Source: Antedon mediterranea
Taxonomy: Eukaryota > Echinodermata > Crinoidea > Comatulida > Antedonidae
Direction of reading: 5' to 3'
NCBI RefSeq assembly: GCF_964355755.1
Contig: NC_092671.1
Location: 501,001 to 565,000, forward strand
DNA length: 64,000 bases
The translations under genes were made by a program, and so were the position numbers. The notes under the pieces were generated by a model. That model had not been told where the DNA came from and did not search any database. It saw only the letters and a list, made by a program, of their open reading frames with translations. This document shows positions 22,854 through 34,783 of the stretch, in pieces; within the stretch, counting starts at the first letter, position 1, and every line of letters starts with the position of its first letter.

Positions 22854-25800
22854 TTAAAACGTTTTTGCAATTGGAAGTGTATTATACTTCAAAGATACGC
22901 CCATGTGTATCAGATTATTTTGAAGCGTCTCGATATCTTTGTCTAGTTTGTTCAACCCCTCCTGGAAAATGTACTCATCTTGTGAAGTTACCGATGACAA
23001 TGTACTCTCAGTTATGTTACTTAAGTCTGTCAACTTAAAAGTGTTTATTGGTGAGGTCGAAGAAACAAGCAATCTATCAAGATGTGAATCAGTAAATGAG
23101 ACATGGGCTGGTCTCTTGTGCTGATGATCTTGTCTCTTATGTGCAAGATGGTCTAATAATGAGACATGGGCTGGTCTCTTGTGCTGATGATCTTGTCTCT
23201 TATGTGCAAGATGGTCTAATAATGAGACATGGGCTGGTCTCTTGTGCTGATGATCTTGTCTCTTATGTGCAAGATGGTCTAATAATGAGACATGGGCTGG
23301 TCTCTTGTGCTGATGATCTTGTCTCTTATGTGCAAGATGGTCTAATGTTGTATCCATAGGAAGTTCATACCCCACATGTGAAATACAACTTATGTGTTGT
23401 TCCTCATATTCATCTTTGTCTTCTTCAGCATGCATGCCATTGTAGTCTAAATCACCATGCAACAATTTGTCTCTATGTAATATTTCGTCTTGTGAATCAT
23501 AAGAACTTTCTAAAATCCAATCTTTTACATCGTGTGGAGGACTGACCTTGAGGTTAAGAGGTGCAGTTGATTCTAATGAAGTCATGTGAGGTATTTTAAA
23601 GTTTGGCATTTCTCTTATATCATCTGAAACAGATTCTCCTTGTGTTTGGTTAGCTAGACTATTTCTGGTTCCAAGTTTTTCTTTTGGGTTAGAATCAAAT
23701 GTCCTGAATTTCGGTAGTGGTTTTTTAAAGCGATCTGCCGCAGATGTGACTTCTGACATCTTTGGAACAGGATGTTTTACAGGACGCTCCTTTAGATCTC
23801 TTAGAAGCGACGATATTGTGTACTGCAAATTTCTGTTTAACAAATAAGATAATATAACCTAAAATGATTAGCTAGTAAACATAAAAAAGACAGTTTGAGC
23901 TCTGTCTACATTATCAAACTAGTTTGACAAAAAAGTTTTATGTGTTCATATATATGGTTGGTAGTAATATGATGTCATTTCACATATTTTTGTCACTTAA
24001 AGATATTGTAGACAGAGATTTATATCCAAATCTGTATCCAAAACAGATTTTGCCATTATATGGCTTTGGTAGTTTAATTGGCATGACCTACTCATTGATT
24101 TCTTTCATTCGTTTAATTTCTCCATCTCTCTGATTTATACACAAATCTTTAATGTTACATTCCTTCTTTTTTGCTTCCAGTTGAAGTTGTGTTGACTTGA
24201 GATCCAGTTTATTTTGACTAAGTTGTTTGTGTAATGTATCACACTCTTTCTGTAAGGCATCAGTCTTTGCCTGAATAAAGATAATGTTCTATCAAAGTTT
24301 TGAATCATGCATTTTTTAATAGACATCTTGTATCTAGTTACTGTCATGTTCAGCAGGGATATGGCCCAGAGGTTGCCCCAGAGCATAAGCAGCCCCAATG
24401 CAACTACCCATTGTTGAAAGGTCCCTTAGGTGTGCTAAATCAGAGGGTCCTTTGTGTTACGCCACTGGGGTAACACCACGCTCACGGTGTGCAACTAGCA
24501 ATTCTATATAATTTCGTTTCGTTTCGTTTCGTTTATTTATTTTTTCCACTCACTTATATATATATATATATATATCATTTACATTTCCATAATGGATGGA
24601 AGTCACAGTAAGTTCACTGAACTTTAAGTCGTGACTCCCGTATGCCTAAGTATACTAACATTGCTACAGAGTAGACTAAAATATGAATATATAATAGTGA
24701 AAGTACATAAAATAAAGAAATAAAAAAAATTTAAATTATAGAAGTTAAGATAAACCAGGCAATTATATAATATATGATAAAAGGGATAATGATAACAATT
24801 AGAGTACAATATGAAATATAATTAAATATGGTATAATAACAAGTATAACGATACAATGTAGCGGAGATTATTGAATACCAGGGTGAAGGATTTAATGCCA
24901 TGTATCACCACCAAATAAATAAGGATAAAAAATCGGCGAAAAATTATGTAGCATATTCTGACACCATTTTGTGTTTGAAATTAGATTTAAAACTAGAAAA
25001 GGAAGATTTCTGTTTAAGTTCATTTGAGAGTGAAGTCCAAAGTTTGGGACCAAAATAATACATAGAAAATCGTCGAGCCTTAACATTTAAATTATCAAGG
25101 ATATAATTGTTAACAGAGGATCGGGTTTTATAGGAATGGCGTTCGTCAATTCTTGTAAATAAAGCATTAAAATGTGAAGGCAGTAAATTGTTAGATAAAC
25201 GGTACATAAATGAGGCAACTTGTAATTTATTTAAATCATAAATGTTTAAAACGTTAAATCTTTTAAAAAGTAATTTTGTATGGGCTCTAAATGATTCTCC
25301 CGCGCAAATCCGAAGTGCACGTTTTTGTAGTTTAAAAAGGCGGTCAATTTGAGTTTTCTCTAGACTTGTCCAGGGGCATAACATATTAAATTTATCTAGA
25401 GTAATTGCCCAACATAAATTGGCATAAGAAAGGTAAGGCAAAACTAAAGTATTATAAAGGGTTAATAAGGTTTTTTGAGGGAAGATATGTTTTAATTTGT
25501 TCAATATTCCAACATTTCTAGAAACTAGATTACTGATTTTATTTATATGTAGTTTCCAAGTCAGAGAGGCATCTATGGTTACTCCTAAAAATTGTGTTTC
25601 ATTAACTCGTTTGATCATTTTATTATCAATGTATATTTGTTCATTTAAAGAATTTGAAATTTTACGTTTAGAAAATATTATATATTTGATTTGATTTGAT
25701 TTATTTCGGCATCAGTACATAAAATATCACAGACATACAATTAAAATTGACAAATATAAAAATACCAAAATAAAACAAGGATGCCAAGGATAACTCATAA

Positions 25801-28791
25801 AAGTCCTCTACGGACTTGTTTCCAATGAGGTCCTTATAGTTCGTTTTGAATGTATTAAGAGTTAATTTATTGTGTTTGAGCCAATTTGAAACTTTAAGTA
25901 ACTCATCATTGACAATTTTAAACAAGGTATTTAATTTAGGATGAAAGAAAAAAATATTTGTGTCGTCAGCAAATAAGATAAAATTTAGTAATTTAGAGCT
26001 GTTTGGTATATCGTTAACAAAAATCAGGAATAAGAGTGGTCCAAGAATCGATCCTTGGGGAACACCACAGGTTAAACGGGAATAGGAAGAGTTAAAATTA
26101 TTTAAGGAAGTAAACTGAACACGATTGGAAAGGTAGCTTTTAATTAGTTTTAAAGGAAGGCCTCTGATACCGTAATTTGAAAGTTTATGAATTAAAATAT
26201 CGTGGTTAATAGTATCGAAGGCCTTAGATAAATCAAGGAAAATGCCAACAGAAAACTCATTTTTACTCAGGGCAATTGTAATTTTGTCAAAAATATCTAA
26301 TAAAGCAAGATTGTTTTATACTGAATACTTTTTCCTGAAACCATATTGGCCTTTAAATAAAATGTTATGTTTAGTTAAAAAGGAAGAAATTCGATTATGC
26401 ATTATTTTTTCAATTAATTTTGAGAAACAAGGAAGTAGGGAGATTGGTCTGTAGTTATTGAAATGATGAGGATCTTCTTTCTTGTAGATAGGGATGACTT
26501 TAGCTATTTTAAAAGATTGTAAAATAATTGTACCATTTCTGCTTCTAGAACTTTTTAGTACCACATTTAAAACATTGATATCGCATCTACAAACGGTTTC
26601 TTACCATATTTTCTCCACTAGATACATCCTGTTCAGTTTTTGTTTCATCATTTTCTTTTTTCAGTTTATCTATGACCTTTGCAGCATCTTTAAGTTTGAT
26701 TTGTAGAACTTCTATGAATGCCTTTGAACTCAATACTAGATTTAGTTAGGAAATAAATCAAATTTTTGACTTCAATACAACAAAATCAGTACTGTGTATT
26801 TATAGTTAATTAAACGTCACATATTCTATTTATAACATGAAATTAGGAACCAAATTTCTTGAGTAACGAGATGTTGTGATATAGCCATGAAGCTATAGTA
26901 TTAAGTACATACTTACATTCCAAATTTGGATTATCTTGATCCTTCAATTGACTGTCTATATCTCGGATTCTCTGATTTGCAATTCGTAATTTGCGCCGCA
27001 GATGGCAATTCTCATTGCGGAGAGGTTGAAGAGCGAGCTCAGTCTCTGTGGATGTTGAAGGTGTCACGTTTGTAGAATAAGGAATTGTGTTTAATGTTTG
27101 ATCCATTTCACTCAACAATCGCTGGGTTTCAACATCACCTAACAGAAAGATAAGATTTAACTTTCAATGCCACATTAGAATACACAGACTTATATAGTAT
27201 ATTGCTATTAATTATAGATTTGATGCAAACTAAAGGGTCTTCACACCTGTTCCAGCAAATCAAACATCAATTTTCACGACGCTTCACATGGCTATGCGAC
27301 AATCGATATGCGCGTGGCCGTGTGAAAATGAAACATTGTCGTTTAAACGCTGGCGGACCCATGCCGCAACAGGTGTGAAAAACCCTTGAGTGTAGATTGT
27401 GGCACTGGTTTGACCCCATCCCTACTTATATAGTTAAGTACCAAACCCAGTATTAACAAAAATATAGAAACCTTACCATTATCTTGCAGTAATGCATGAA
27501 GTTCATTCAAAAGGTATTTAGCTGTTCTTATTTGATTTCCACAATGCTTTGCCGCAGTTGGAGGAGGAACGCTACACCCCCTACTAGACAAGTGTTGATC
27601 CCCATCATTTGTAGGCGTCAAATTCCCTTCATCATCTGTACCATTTTCTTCTACAGTATCGTCATCTTGTTTATAGTTTGACCTAATTGACTGTTGACTG
27701 TTTGGTTTGATCAAATCTTTGTTTTGGTTGTTAGACTGCTTCTTAGATTCTGTTACTGATGGTTTTAAAACAGTGCATGGGATGACCTTCTTTTTCTGCT
27801 TTAGCTTAGGATGCTTTTGTTGCTGTTTTCCTTGATGCTTGTTTGATACTTGCTGCTTTGCTTTAAGTCTGTTTTGTTTCTTTCCTTCTTGATTCTCATC
27901 AACCTCTTGTATATTACTCTGTGTTCCATGTACTTTATGCATCTTTTCTTGGGTTAAATTTTCATGCTTAGGTTTCTTAGTAGGAGTGGAAGTCACAAGA
28001 CGCCGGTGAAATGCAGTAACATCCTTCGAACCAACTTTATCTATTGATTTTTTCTCTTGTTTACTAATAATGCTTTTGTTTTTAGTGATGCCAGGTTGTT
28101 GACTGATCACATTGTTAGAATTGTATTTGCACTGAGAAAGAGATATTTCCCCTAAAAATAAAATATAATACAGTATACATATATATCAAATAAATACATC
28201 TTAATGAATGGTACTATTTTGTTTTTAATGTTTAAAATACTGTGCAATCATTTCATCTAAGTCTGATGTAAAACTAGACTTTGACCGATATAAAAGTGGA
28301 CATTGACGAATCTAAAACTCCACTTTGACCAATGTTACCTTCAAGAATGTTAGCAAGAAGAGCAGCACATCGGTCAAGTCCTTTGGTTGTCATGGAAACT
28401 TGATCCTCAGAGTCTGTTGAATATAGTGAATACCCTGGAGTAGTTTCTTGAACATCTCTTAATAAAGATGAGATATGAGAGTAGTTATTATTAATATTAT
28501 TTGTTAATGTTATACAGTATTGAAATAGTGTAAGCATAAACATATATTGGATACTTTTCTAATTTGTTGTCAAAAGTACTTACCTTCTGTTTTTAGGAAT
28601 TTTTTTAACAGCTAATCCTCTTGAGATCAGAGATTCTTTACTTGACTATATTAATATAAAATAGGCCCTAGTAAATATTTTATGAGAAATGCATATGAAA
28701 TGTATCATGTAGGCCTAATACATGTATTATTTAAAAATGGAATGATTAAATTCACCTTTGAGCCAGATGATTTCCTTGATGTTTTCTTCAT
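22854..28791 (-). CDS. CCDC14-like: CCDC14-like centriolar-satellite protein, 800 aa, complete
   Basis: Eight exons join in phase: 28756-28791 (ATG at 28791), 28584-28645, 28339-28457, 27477-28151, 26917-27138, 26605-26735, 24092-24270 and 22854-23832 (stop). The summed length is 2403 nt, exactly 801 codons. Near the N terminus GYSLYSTDSEDQ then GLDRCAALLANIL closely resembles the conserved N-terminal motif of CCDC14 as I recall it (GYS..SDSESQ..., GLD.CA.LL..IL). Then come a Lys/Gln-rich disordered region (about residues 110-200), coiled-coil segments (about 325-470), and a C-terminal region with four 21-residue repeats (about 637-720). CCDC14 is a centriolar-satellite protein linked to centriole duplication. 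The donor of exon 7 (GTAGGT) overlaps an apparent stop that splicing removes. A LINE and two MITEs sit in its introns. The orthology call rests on the short N-terminal motif and general architecture. Confidence 0.7.
23097..23348 (-). repeat. 63-bp coding minisatellite, 4 copies
   Basis: Four virtually identical 63-bp units inside the last exon of the CCDC14-like gene encode LDHLAHKRQDHQHKRPAHVS plus one residue, 21 aa each. The unit is a multiple of three, so copy number can change without frameshift. The basic, His-rich repeat has no recognised function. Confidence 0.95.
23896..24019. mobile_element. MITE family 1, copy 2
   Basis: Starts GAGCTCTGTCTACATTATCA; diverged internally, closing with ATTGTAGACAGAG. 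It lies in the last intron of the CCDC14-like gene, within 75 bases of the donor of exon 7. Confidence 0.75.
24517..26590 (-). mobile_element. Non-LTR retrotransposon (LINE), 5'-truncated, inactive, with nested insertion
   Basis: Reverse-strand translation gives an RT domain in order: KVIPIYKKEDPHHFNNYRPI, SLLPCFSKLIEK, YGFRKKYS, then an in-frame stop near 26314, DLSKAFDTINH, GVPQGSILGPLLF, FADDTNIF, and, beyond the insertion, TQFLGVTIDASLTWKLHI and a CR1/jockey-type C terminus ending KSNFKHKMVSEYAT near 24944. The catalytic FADD is intact. The 3' end carries (CGAAA)4 on the coding strand at 24517-24537. The endonuclease part is missing. The frame is broken by the stop and by the insertion at 25685-25835. 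It lies in the sixth intron of the CCDC14-like gene, same strand. Confidence 0.88.
25685..25835 (-). mobile_element. Short LINE 3'-end insertion nested in the LINE at 24517-26590
   Basis: Nearly identical over about 150 bases to 48296-48440, the 3' end of another LINE, including the TTTGATTTGATTTGAT tail and TTATTTCGGCATCAGTACAT. It is a 5'-truncated retrotransposed copy that interrupts the host LINE between TFKTNY and IIFSKRK. Confidence 0.75.
27232..27388. mobile_element. 157-bp MITE with TIR AAGGGTCTTCACACCTGTT
   Basis: Left end AAGGGTCTTCACACCTGTTC; right end CAACAGGTGTGAAAAACCCTT is the near reverse complement. The interior has inverted blocks (TCACACGGC, CATGGC). The AAGGG...TTCACACCTG end style suggests a hAT-type MITE, but no 8-bp duplication was confirmed. 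It lies in an intron of the CCDC14-like gene. Confidence 0.65.
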
Positions 28792-29671
28792 CTTGCTAAC
28801 TGTACTTTGATGGTATTGACTTCAACCAGATAAACAAGACGCCATCATCATAGAATACATTGAGTACATTCTCTAGGCTACAGTACTACTAGCCTACTAG
28901 CCTACTTACTACTTGCTTGAAAGTGTCTTTTCTGTCTTCTTCATTTATTCATTCTGTTTATAAAAAAAAATTGCATTTGGTAATCATTAATTGTTTGTAT
29001 ATTATAATTTCTATTCTTTGCTTTACAATAATGCTTATTCAACTTGAATGTGAAACAATTTGTTTCTGTCTGCATCCCTAATTAATATAATAATAAAACC
29101 ATAGGCCATAGTCTATAGAGGCTAGCCCCACCAAACAACAAACAGTGCCAGGCCTAGCTTCTAATTTATATCTAAACTATTCATTTTAATCTTCTATCTT
29201 TTGCACAGTAGTTTTAACATAAGATCCATGTCGAATTATCCATATATATTAAAAAAGAACATTAAACATGTATCAAAACAAATAATTTTACCGTAATATT
29301 ATTTTGTCGTCAAATTCCGTATTTCAATTTCGCAGACTTTTAAAGACTGCCCTCTATAATAACTCCGATGAAACGCCAACAATGCAATAATAGATTTCAC
29401 AATCCGTATTTTCGTCATTCAGTTTTAATTAAAAATAAACATGATTAGAATGTTTATCTGAATTTCTTATCTGATTCTCTTATTCTGAATATCACAAATA
29501 TGTTCAATTTATACAGTATCAATAAAATTATTTACAAATTAGATATTAACTTCTGAAGGATATGTTTTATAAATAAACATACATTTATATTATAATCAAA
29601 TATAATATACAGTATTTATGAAGAATTTCTAACAAAATTTAATTATATATTATTGAGATTCATTAAAACAA
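28792..29671. other. Intergenic spacer, CCDC14-like promoter side
   Basis: The spacer between the CCDC14-like start and the methyltransferase stop (both minus strand) is only 880 bases. TGCCCTCTATAATA at 29348-29361 and the GC-containing block at 29310-29400 may be the CCDC14-like promoter. No coding sequence seen. Confidence 0.4.
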
Positions 29672-30771
29672 CTATATTTGATCATTATTTTTATAAGCAT
29701 AAATGACATCAAAATGTGTCTTTTCATCTCTGCCCAGTTCAGATTTCCTCTCCACATTCTGAAAGCCTGCTTGATTCAATCCATCAATATATCTCTCTGG
29801 TTTCCAAACTCCAGGAGGTAAAAATCCTCTGGCTTCAGCCGTAACTAAGCGTTCATAAACAAACGTTGTTATCATTAAACCACCAGGCTTAAGTACACGG
29901 TAAAGTTCTTTTGTTGCAGCATTCATGTCAGGCCAAAAATAATAACAATTTGTGTGAAGAATTCTGTGCATTGAGCCATCTTGAAACGGTAGTGAAGCCA
30001 CATCACCAAATTGTACCTCAGCTTTGCCTCGTTTTATCTCTTCTGACAGCCGATTGGTTGCTTCTTCAACCATTGACTGTGAAAAGTCTACACCATAAAC
30101 TTTTCCACTTCCTATTCCAAAATGAGAACAAATTTAATTTTACAAATGCAAAACATTTTTTTCAGTTCAGTTCAATTATTAGGATTCAGCTACAAAGTTC
30201 ATTTTGATGAATTACCACAAAGGAACTTAAGCTAGTTTGACAACAAAAGTGTGATGTGGCCAAATATAGTAGTAATATGACATCATCGTGTCCATGCCGG
30301 CACATCACATTATTTTGTCGCATAAAGTTTGATAATGTAGACAAAGCTTTACACAATCAATACTAAAAGATACCTGTTTTAATAATATCAGCCACAGCAG
30401 CCATGCCTATCCCTGGTCCAAAGCCTACTTCCAACACATGGTGATCAGGTTCAACGCTACACGCCCCAACAGCATGTGTTATCACGTCACTATTCTTCTT
30501 CTTCAAAAGTTTCTGTCACAATTGAAAAATATTATTTGTAGAAAATGGTCACATAGTAATGCATTAAAACATAACATATTGTTTCAAGTTTGTATAAATT
30601 TCAAAATTTATCATTATCAAAAATATTGATGTTGATCTGTGTCCAAATTTGACCTTGATCTTAGAAATAGCCGGTTACAAATGGTTGAAATGAACATACC
30701 GATATGATCCATCCTGTTAATCCACTACCAGGTTTTCTTAAATTGTCTGCAATAACATCTGTCAAGCCCAT
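29672..30771 (-). CDS. Small class I SAM-dependent methyltransferase (type 11), 216 aa, complete
   Basis: Three exons join in phase: 30700-30771 (ATG at 30771), 30374-30512 and 29672-30111 (stop). Motif I, VLEVGFGPGIG (about residues 50-60), binds S-adenosylmethionine; KVYGVDFSQSM (about 74-84) carries the acidic residue of motif II; FGDVASLPFQDGSM and ELYRVLKPGG are the later motifs of the Methyltransf_11 fold. No signal peptide or membrane segment, so cytosolic. The architecture resembles small uncharacterised YdaC/UbiE-like methyltransferases; the substrate cannot be read from sequence. A separate 5' untranslated exon lies at about 31185-31225. The 5' flank ATTTAGATC before the ATG is an acceptor, which supports this start. 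Confidence 0.88.
30225..30351. mobile_element. MITE family 1, copy 3
   Basis: Left terminus reduced to ACTTAAGCTAGTTTGACA; right end GTTTGATAATGTAGACAAAG is intact. In the second intron of the methyltransferase gene. Confidence 0.75.
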
Positions 30772-31184
30772 GATCTAAATAAAAAGATGACAAATATTCT
30801 AACGTTATACAGTAATACTATTACTTAATATGGTACTCCTCATTTTACTCGCAAGTATATTAGATTAGAAATAAATATAGATTATGTTTCATTTGGCGTT
30901 TCATACGACAACAGATACTACTTCCGTTTCCATCTAGTAGGCCTATGTTGTTGATGCAAATCCAGGGCAAAGTGTCCATCACACCCATCATCCATGCGTG
31001 TTTAATGCCTGCCAGTTTTGGCCTACATGGTAGTTTGTAGGCATACTCTGTAGCCACGGTGGTAGAACACCTACAGTACTTTTACTTTATTTTGTTATTA
31101 TGCAATGTTTATCTATCATTGTAGACTACTACAACTTACTACCCTATACTAGAGGCCATAAAAATACAAATTTACTGTACTTAC

Positions 31185-31225
31185 CACAACACTTTTCAGC
31201 AGTAAATACGCGCCACCATATCGCC
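31185..31225 (-). promoter_or_regulatory. Putative 5' UTR exon and start region of the methyltransferase gene
   Basis: A good donor (GTGTTGTG|GTAAGTACAG, exon end 31185) on the minus strand pairs with the acceptor just before the ATG at 30771. GCCCTCTT lies at 31223-31230, a motif also found near other start regions in this window. Transcription start not determinable. Confidence 0.45.
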
Positions 31226-32275
31226 CTCTTTCGTTTGGAGGCCACAAAGCAAGATGTTACTATGGAACGTCGTTAGTGCCTTTAATAATTTTAGTCCCAA
31301 TGTATAAGAAAGTTCCAAAACACTACACTCTTGACATATGTTACTGTATACAAAAATATTAGTTATGTAGAAAAGTTTATTTCCAATAAAACAAAATACA
31401 AAAATAACTAATAACTTTAGATGTTCGATCTTATGCATGATTTACATAATAAGTGATAGCTGTATAATAAAATAATTAGTAAATGACTGCTGTCCCCTAT
31501 TTTTAAAACACAATTATGGACACTTCCCACAATTTATTAAAATCTTTTTTATCCTATATAATTATATTATTCCATCTTTTTAAAATAAGTATTACAAATA
31601 ATTTATAATTGAGCATTAAAACTATGTCACATCCAACATATCTTGAAATTATCACTTATCAACATATAAGTATAGATTATAAAATTATGTTGTTACAGAT
31701 TCAGTAACACAAACACAATAGTTATAATAAGTTTAAATAAAGGTTAAAAAATAAATGATCTGTATTTACATCAATAAATAAATATCTGCAGTATTTGATT
31801 GAAACAGGATATGTCACCACTCATCCACTTTGTTCAATATATAAAAAAAGAAAGACACATTAGGGCTAATTTTGACAAACACTGTTCCATTTTGCCACGT
31901 CCGACATGGTGTTATTAAGTTTGTAATTTGTCCACACAAGTGGTAACACTTAGTCAAGATCTCATAGCTGGTTACTCCTGTTTAGCTGCTCTTAGCCTAA
32001 ATTTTCTGACTGACTTGCCTAGTCTGCATACTGACTGTTATTATCCTTAATGTAACTTCTAGACTACTGCAGAAGGCAACAACAGTATCATTCTGTTCTA
32101 TCTGTATAAATTGTAGGAATAGTGACTTGCTATTGATCCCCGGCCATCATCTGATAAATGGACACTCTGCATATCAGCATCTGGTGACAGAAATTATACA
32201 GCTTAGCAAATAAACTAATCAGTTTACATTGAATGCTTACTTCTTAAACACAGGTTATAATAACAATGAAACTTA
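31226..32275. other. Intergenic AT-rich spacer
   Basis: Between the methyltransferase first exon and the foldback element. No reading frame, RNA gene or clear repeat was recognised. Confidence 0.4.
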
Positions 32276-34417
32276 AGAGCCATTGTCTGTAAAAATCAAA
32301 GATTTGGTGGCAGATTTAAAAAATGGATTTCTCTCAAATTTTTACCATAAATAGACATTTCAATAAAAAGCATATCTACAACATTCATTTTAATTTTTAG
32401 CCTCCGTTGCCATGACAACGGCCAATTATCCAAATTTTGATGTTTTTGCCATTTTTCACAGATTTTCTATAGTGAAAAAGTACAAACTTGTATACTTATT
32501 TTAACCAAAACTACTTACAGTATACAGTTTTTGTTTATAGCAGTGTAAACAACATGTATTGAGTTCCATTTAATGTAGAAAAAAAATTAATTACAAAGTG
32601 GAGTTTGGTTGATACCATTATTTTAAAAAGGGGTGTTTAAAAAAAATATTTTTTTTATAAAAGTATACCTCATAAACGTACCTATAACTTCCAAAGTGGT
32701 GTTTTTAAATCAATGAGGTTTTTTAATTTGATAGTCAATAGGTTTTTCAACAATAATCACGAAAAAAACACTGGGGTAAATTTCGTACATAGGTTTCGTG
32801 TTGCCAGGAAAATACGAAAAATACAAAAATAATAATAAAATAAAATAATCACAGAAGAAAGTGCTTACGAATATGACCTTGTGAAACGGTAATTTGAAAA
32901 TGCAAATAAGGCATGCCTGCTAATAATCTACAAATTTAAATTTGTATGAGATAAAGAATATCTCATTTTTAGTTACCATAGTAACTGTTGCTATGCATAA
33001 CTAAGGGAAATTAAATAATTATCAGATAATTATTAATTAATAATTAATACTGAATCCAACCATCACAGTAAAAAAAATTTAGAATTTAAAACCAATATTT
33101 AATAATAAAGTGATATTTTACATGCTGACCTTAAATAAAATGAAATTCCAAATAAGGGCTTCAATATTTGTTATGTAGCCTTAACATACATGAGTATATC
33201 ATTGACTTTTGATTGGTTCTATTTTGGGGAGGGGAAAGTGGTGGACCCAGGACTTTTAAATAGTTTGGGGGTTGAAGGCGAGGGTCTAAAAACTTAACTT
33301 TATGTCCTATCTTTTGCATTGCAATTTTTAACTTGGGGTGGGTGGGGGCTTGGAGAAAGGGGAGGGGGTGGGATGGAGGAGTTTGAATCCGTCTATTTAT
33401 TGGGGCGATAGTAGCGGCAGTGTGGGTGGTGCTTGAATGCATGCATTTGACACTCTATAGTGGATGATCAACCAAAGTGTTGCAGTTTTATGGTTATAGT
33501 CGGGGTGGGGGGGATGGTAGTCGAAAGTGGTGGTGGATGGGCATGTGGGATCTGCTTAGGTTAGCAAATAAAAGAAGTAAACAAATGAAAGAGGAGCTTC
33601 AAAATAAGAGAGGAGTAATCTGTTGCAAAGATTAAAATTCACAACGATCTGATAATTTATTCAAATTTCCAGAAGATATAACCTATAAAATGACATTAAA
33701 ACTGGGAACTACAGAATCTATAATTAAAAATTAATTTTTTTTCTCACAACACAACTAGAACTATATAAAACATTAAGAATTTTTCTGACCAATGAGTTTC
33801 AAATCAAATAACCAAAGAAAATAAAATGTTTTTACTAATATACCATGTTTTTTTTTTTATAAAAATGCCTATGTTTCTCGCAACACTGCTTGTAGATTTT
33901 AAATTTACCCCAGTATTTTATTTTAGAAATCAATTATTAAACATTAGAACTACCTATTTGTAATAAATCAGCTAAAAAAATACACCACTTTGGGCGTTAT
34001 GGTGAAGTAAAGTTTAGTTGCATTGAACAATTTAAAAAAAGTGAAAAACACCCCTTTTTAAATAAATGGTATCTCCCAAAGTATGAAATAAAAAAAAACA
34101 AAAAAATTTGAAACAGGTACACAATGCATTGTTATTATGCATACACTAATTCTTTTTTATAATTAAATGAACAAAACAAAAATATCGTTCATCAAAGTAG
34201 TACCAATATCCATTTTAAAAAACCTTAAAAAAGGACAAAATTTGTCAAAAACACAAATTTGGCCGTTGCCATGGAAATATACGTGTGAAATAAAAAATAA
34301 TTCATATTTGATTTCTCTCAACACATATATAGCCATGTGCAAAATTTGAAAGAAATCCATTTTTTTGAGTCTGCCACTCTTTTTGATATTTCTTTGATTC
34401 TTACAGACAATGGCTCT
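32276..34417. mobile_element. 2.1-kb foldback DNA element with TTA target duplication
   Basis: The left end AGAGCCATTGTCTGTA and right end TACAGACAATGGCTCT are perfect inverted repeats, each flanked outside by TTA (32273-32275 and 34418-34420). Inverted similarity continues inward for roughly 600 bases: TGGCAGA...ATGGATTTCT, GTTGCCATG...GGCCAA, and ATACCATT...AAAAAGGGGTGTTT recur in opposite orientation. The centre holds a G-rich stretch at 33220-33540. There is no transposase. A 3-bp TTA duplication is typical of PIF/Harbinger elements, so a non-autonomous member is inferred. Confidence 0.75.
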
Positions 34418-34783
34418 TTAGCAACTCGAAGGCCCGCTTATTTTAAATCAGCATTTATTTATCATATGCCATCTAGAACACTCTGTCAGAGTTACAGATT
34501 AAATTTTTATATTATATATTAATTGTTATCTAAAGGCAAGCTTATGTCAAAACGGAACTCAACTCGAGTGCAACAGCGCTTATGATGACTTTCAGGCCAC
34601 TCTACGAAATTAAGTTAAACTACTGTAGATGTGTGAGCATTTATGTATGGAAAGAAGCTTATGCCAACATTTTTTGTGTGCCTGTCAGTTGCTTCCAGTG
34701 GCTAGGAATGTTTATGTCGACTCAGTTGAGTTGAGTTCCATGTCGACATAAGCACACCTTAAAAGGTTGGCAAAAGATGACCA

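Noticed and set aside
23096-23359. 87-codon plus-strand frame with repeated RHGLVSCADDLV
   Set aside because: Antisense shadow of the 63-bp coding repeat in the CCDC14-like exon; open only because the unit is a multiple of three.
24135-24398. 87-codon minus frame over a CCDC14-like exon
   Set aside because: Wrong frame; the coiled-coil frame of exon 24092-24270 is the one that keeps phase across introns.
34163-34522. Overlapping frames on both strands of about 60 codons
   Set aside because: They lie in the right arm of the foldback element and have no homology or splice support.
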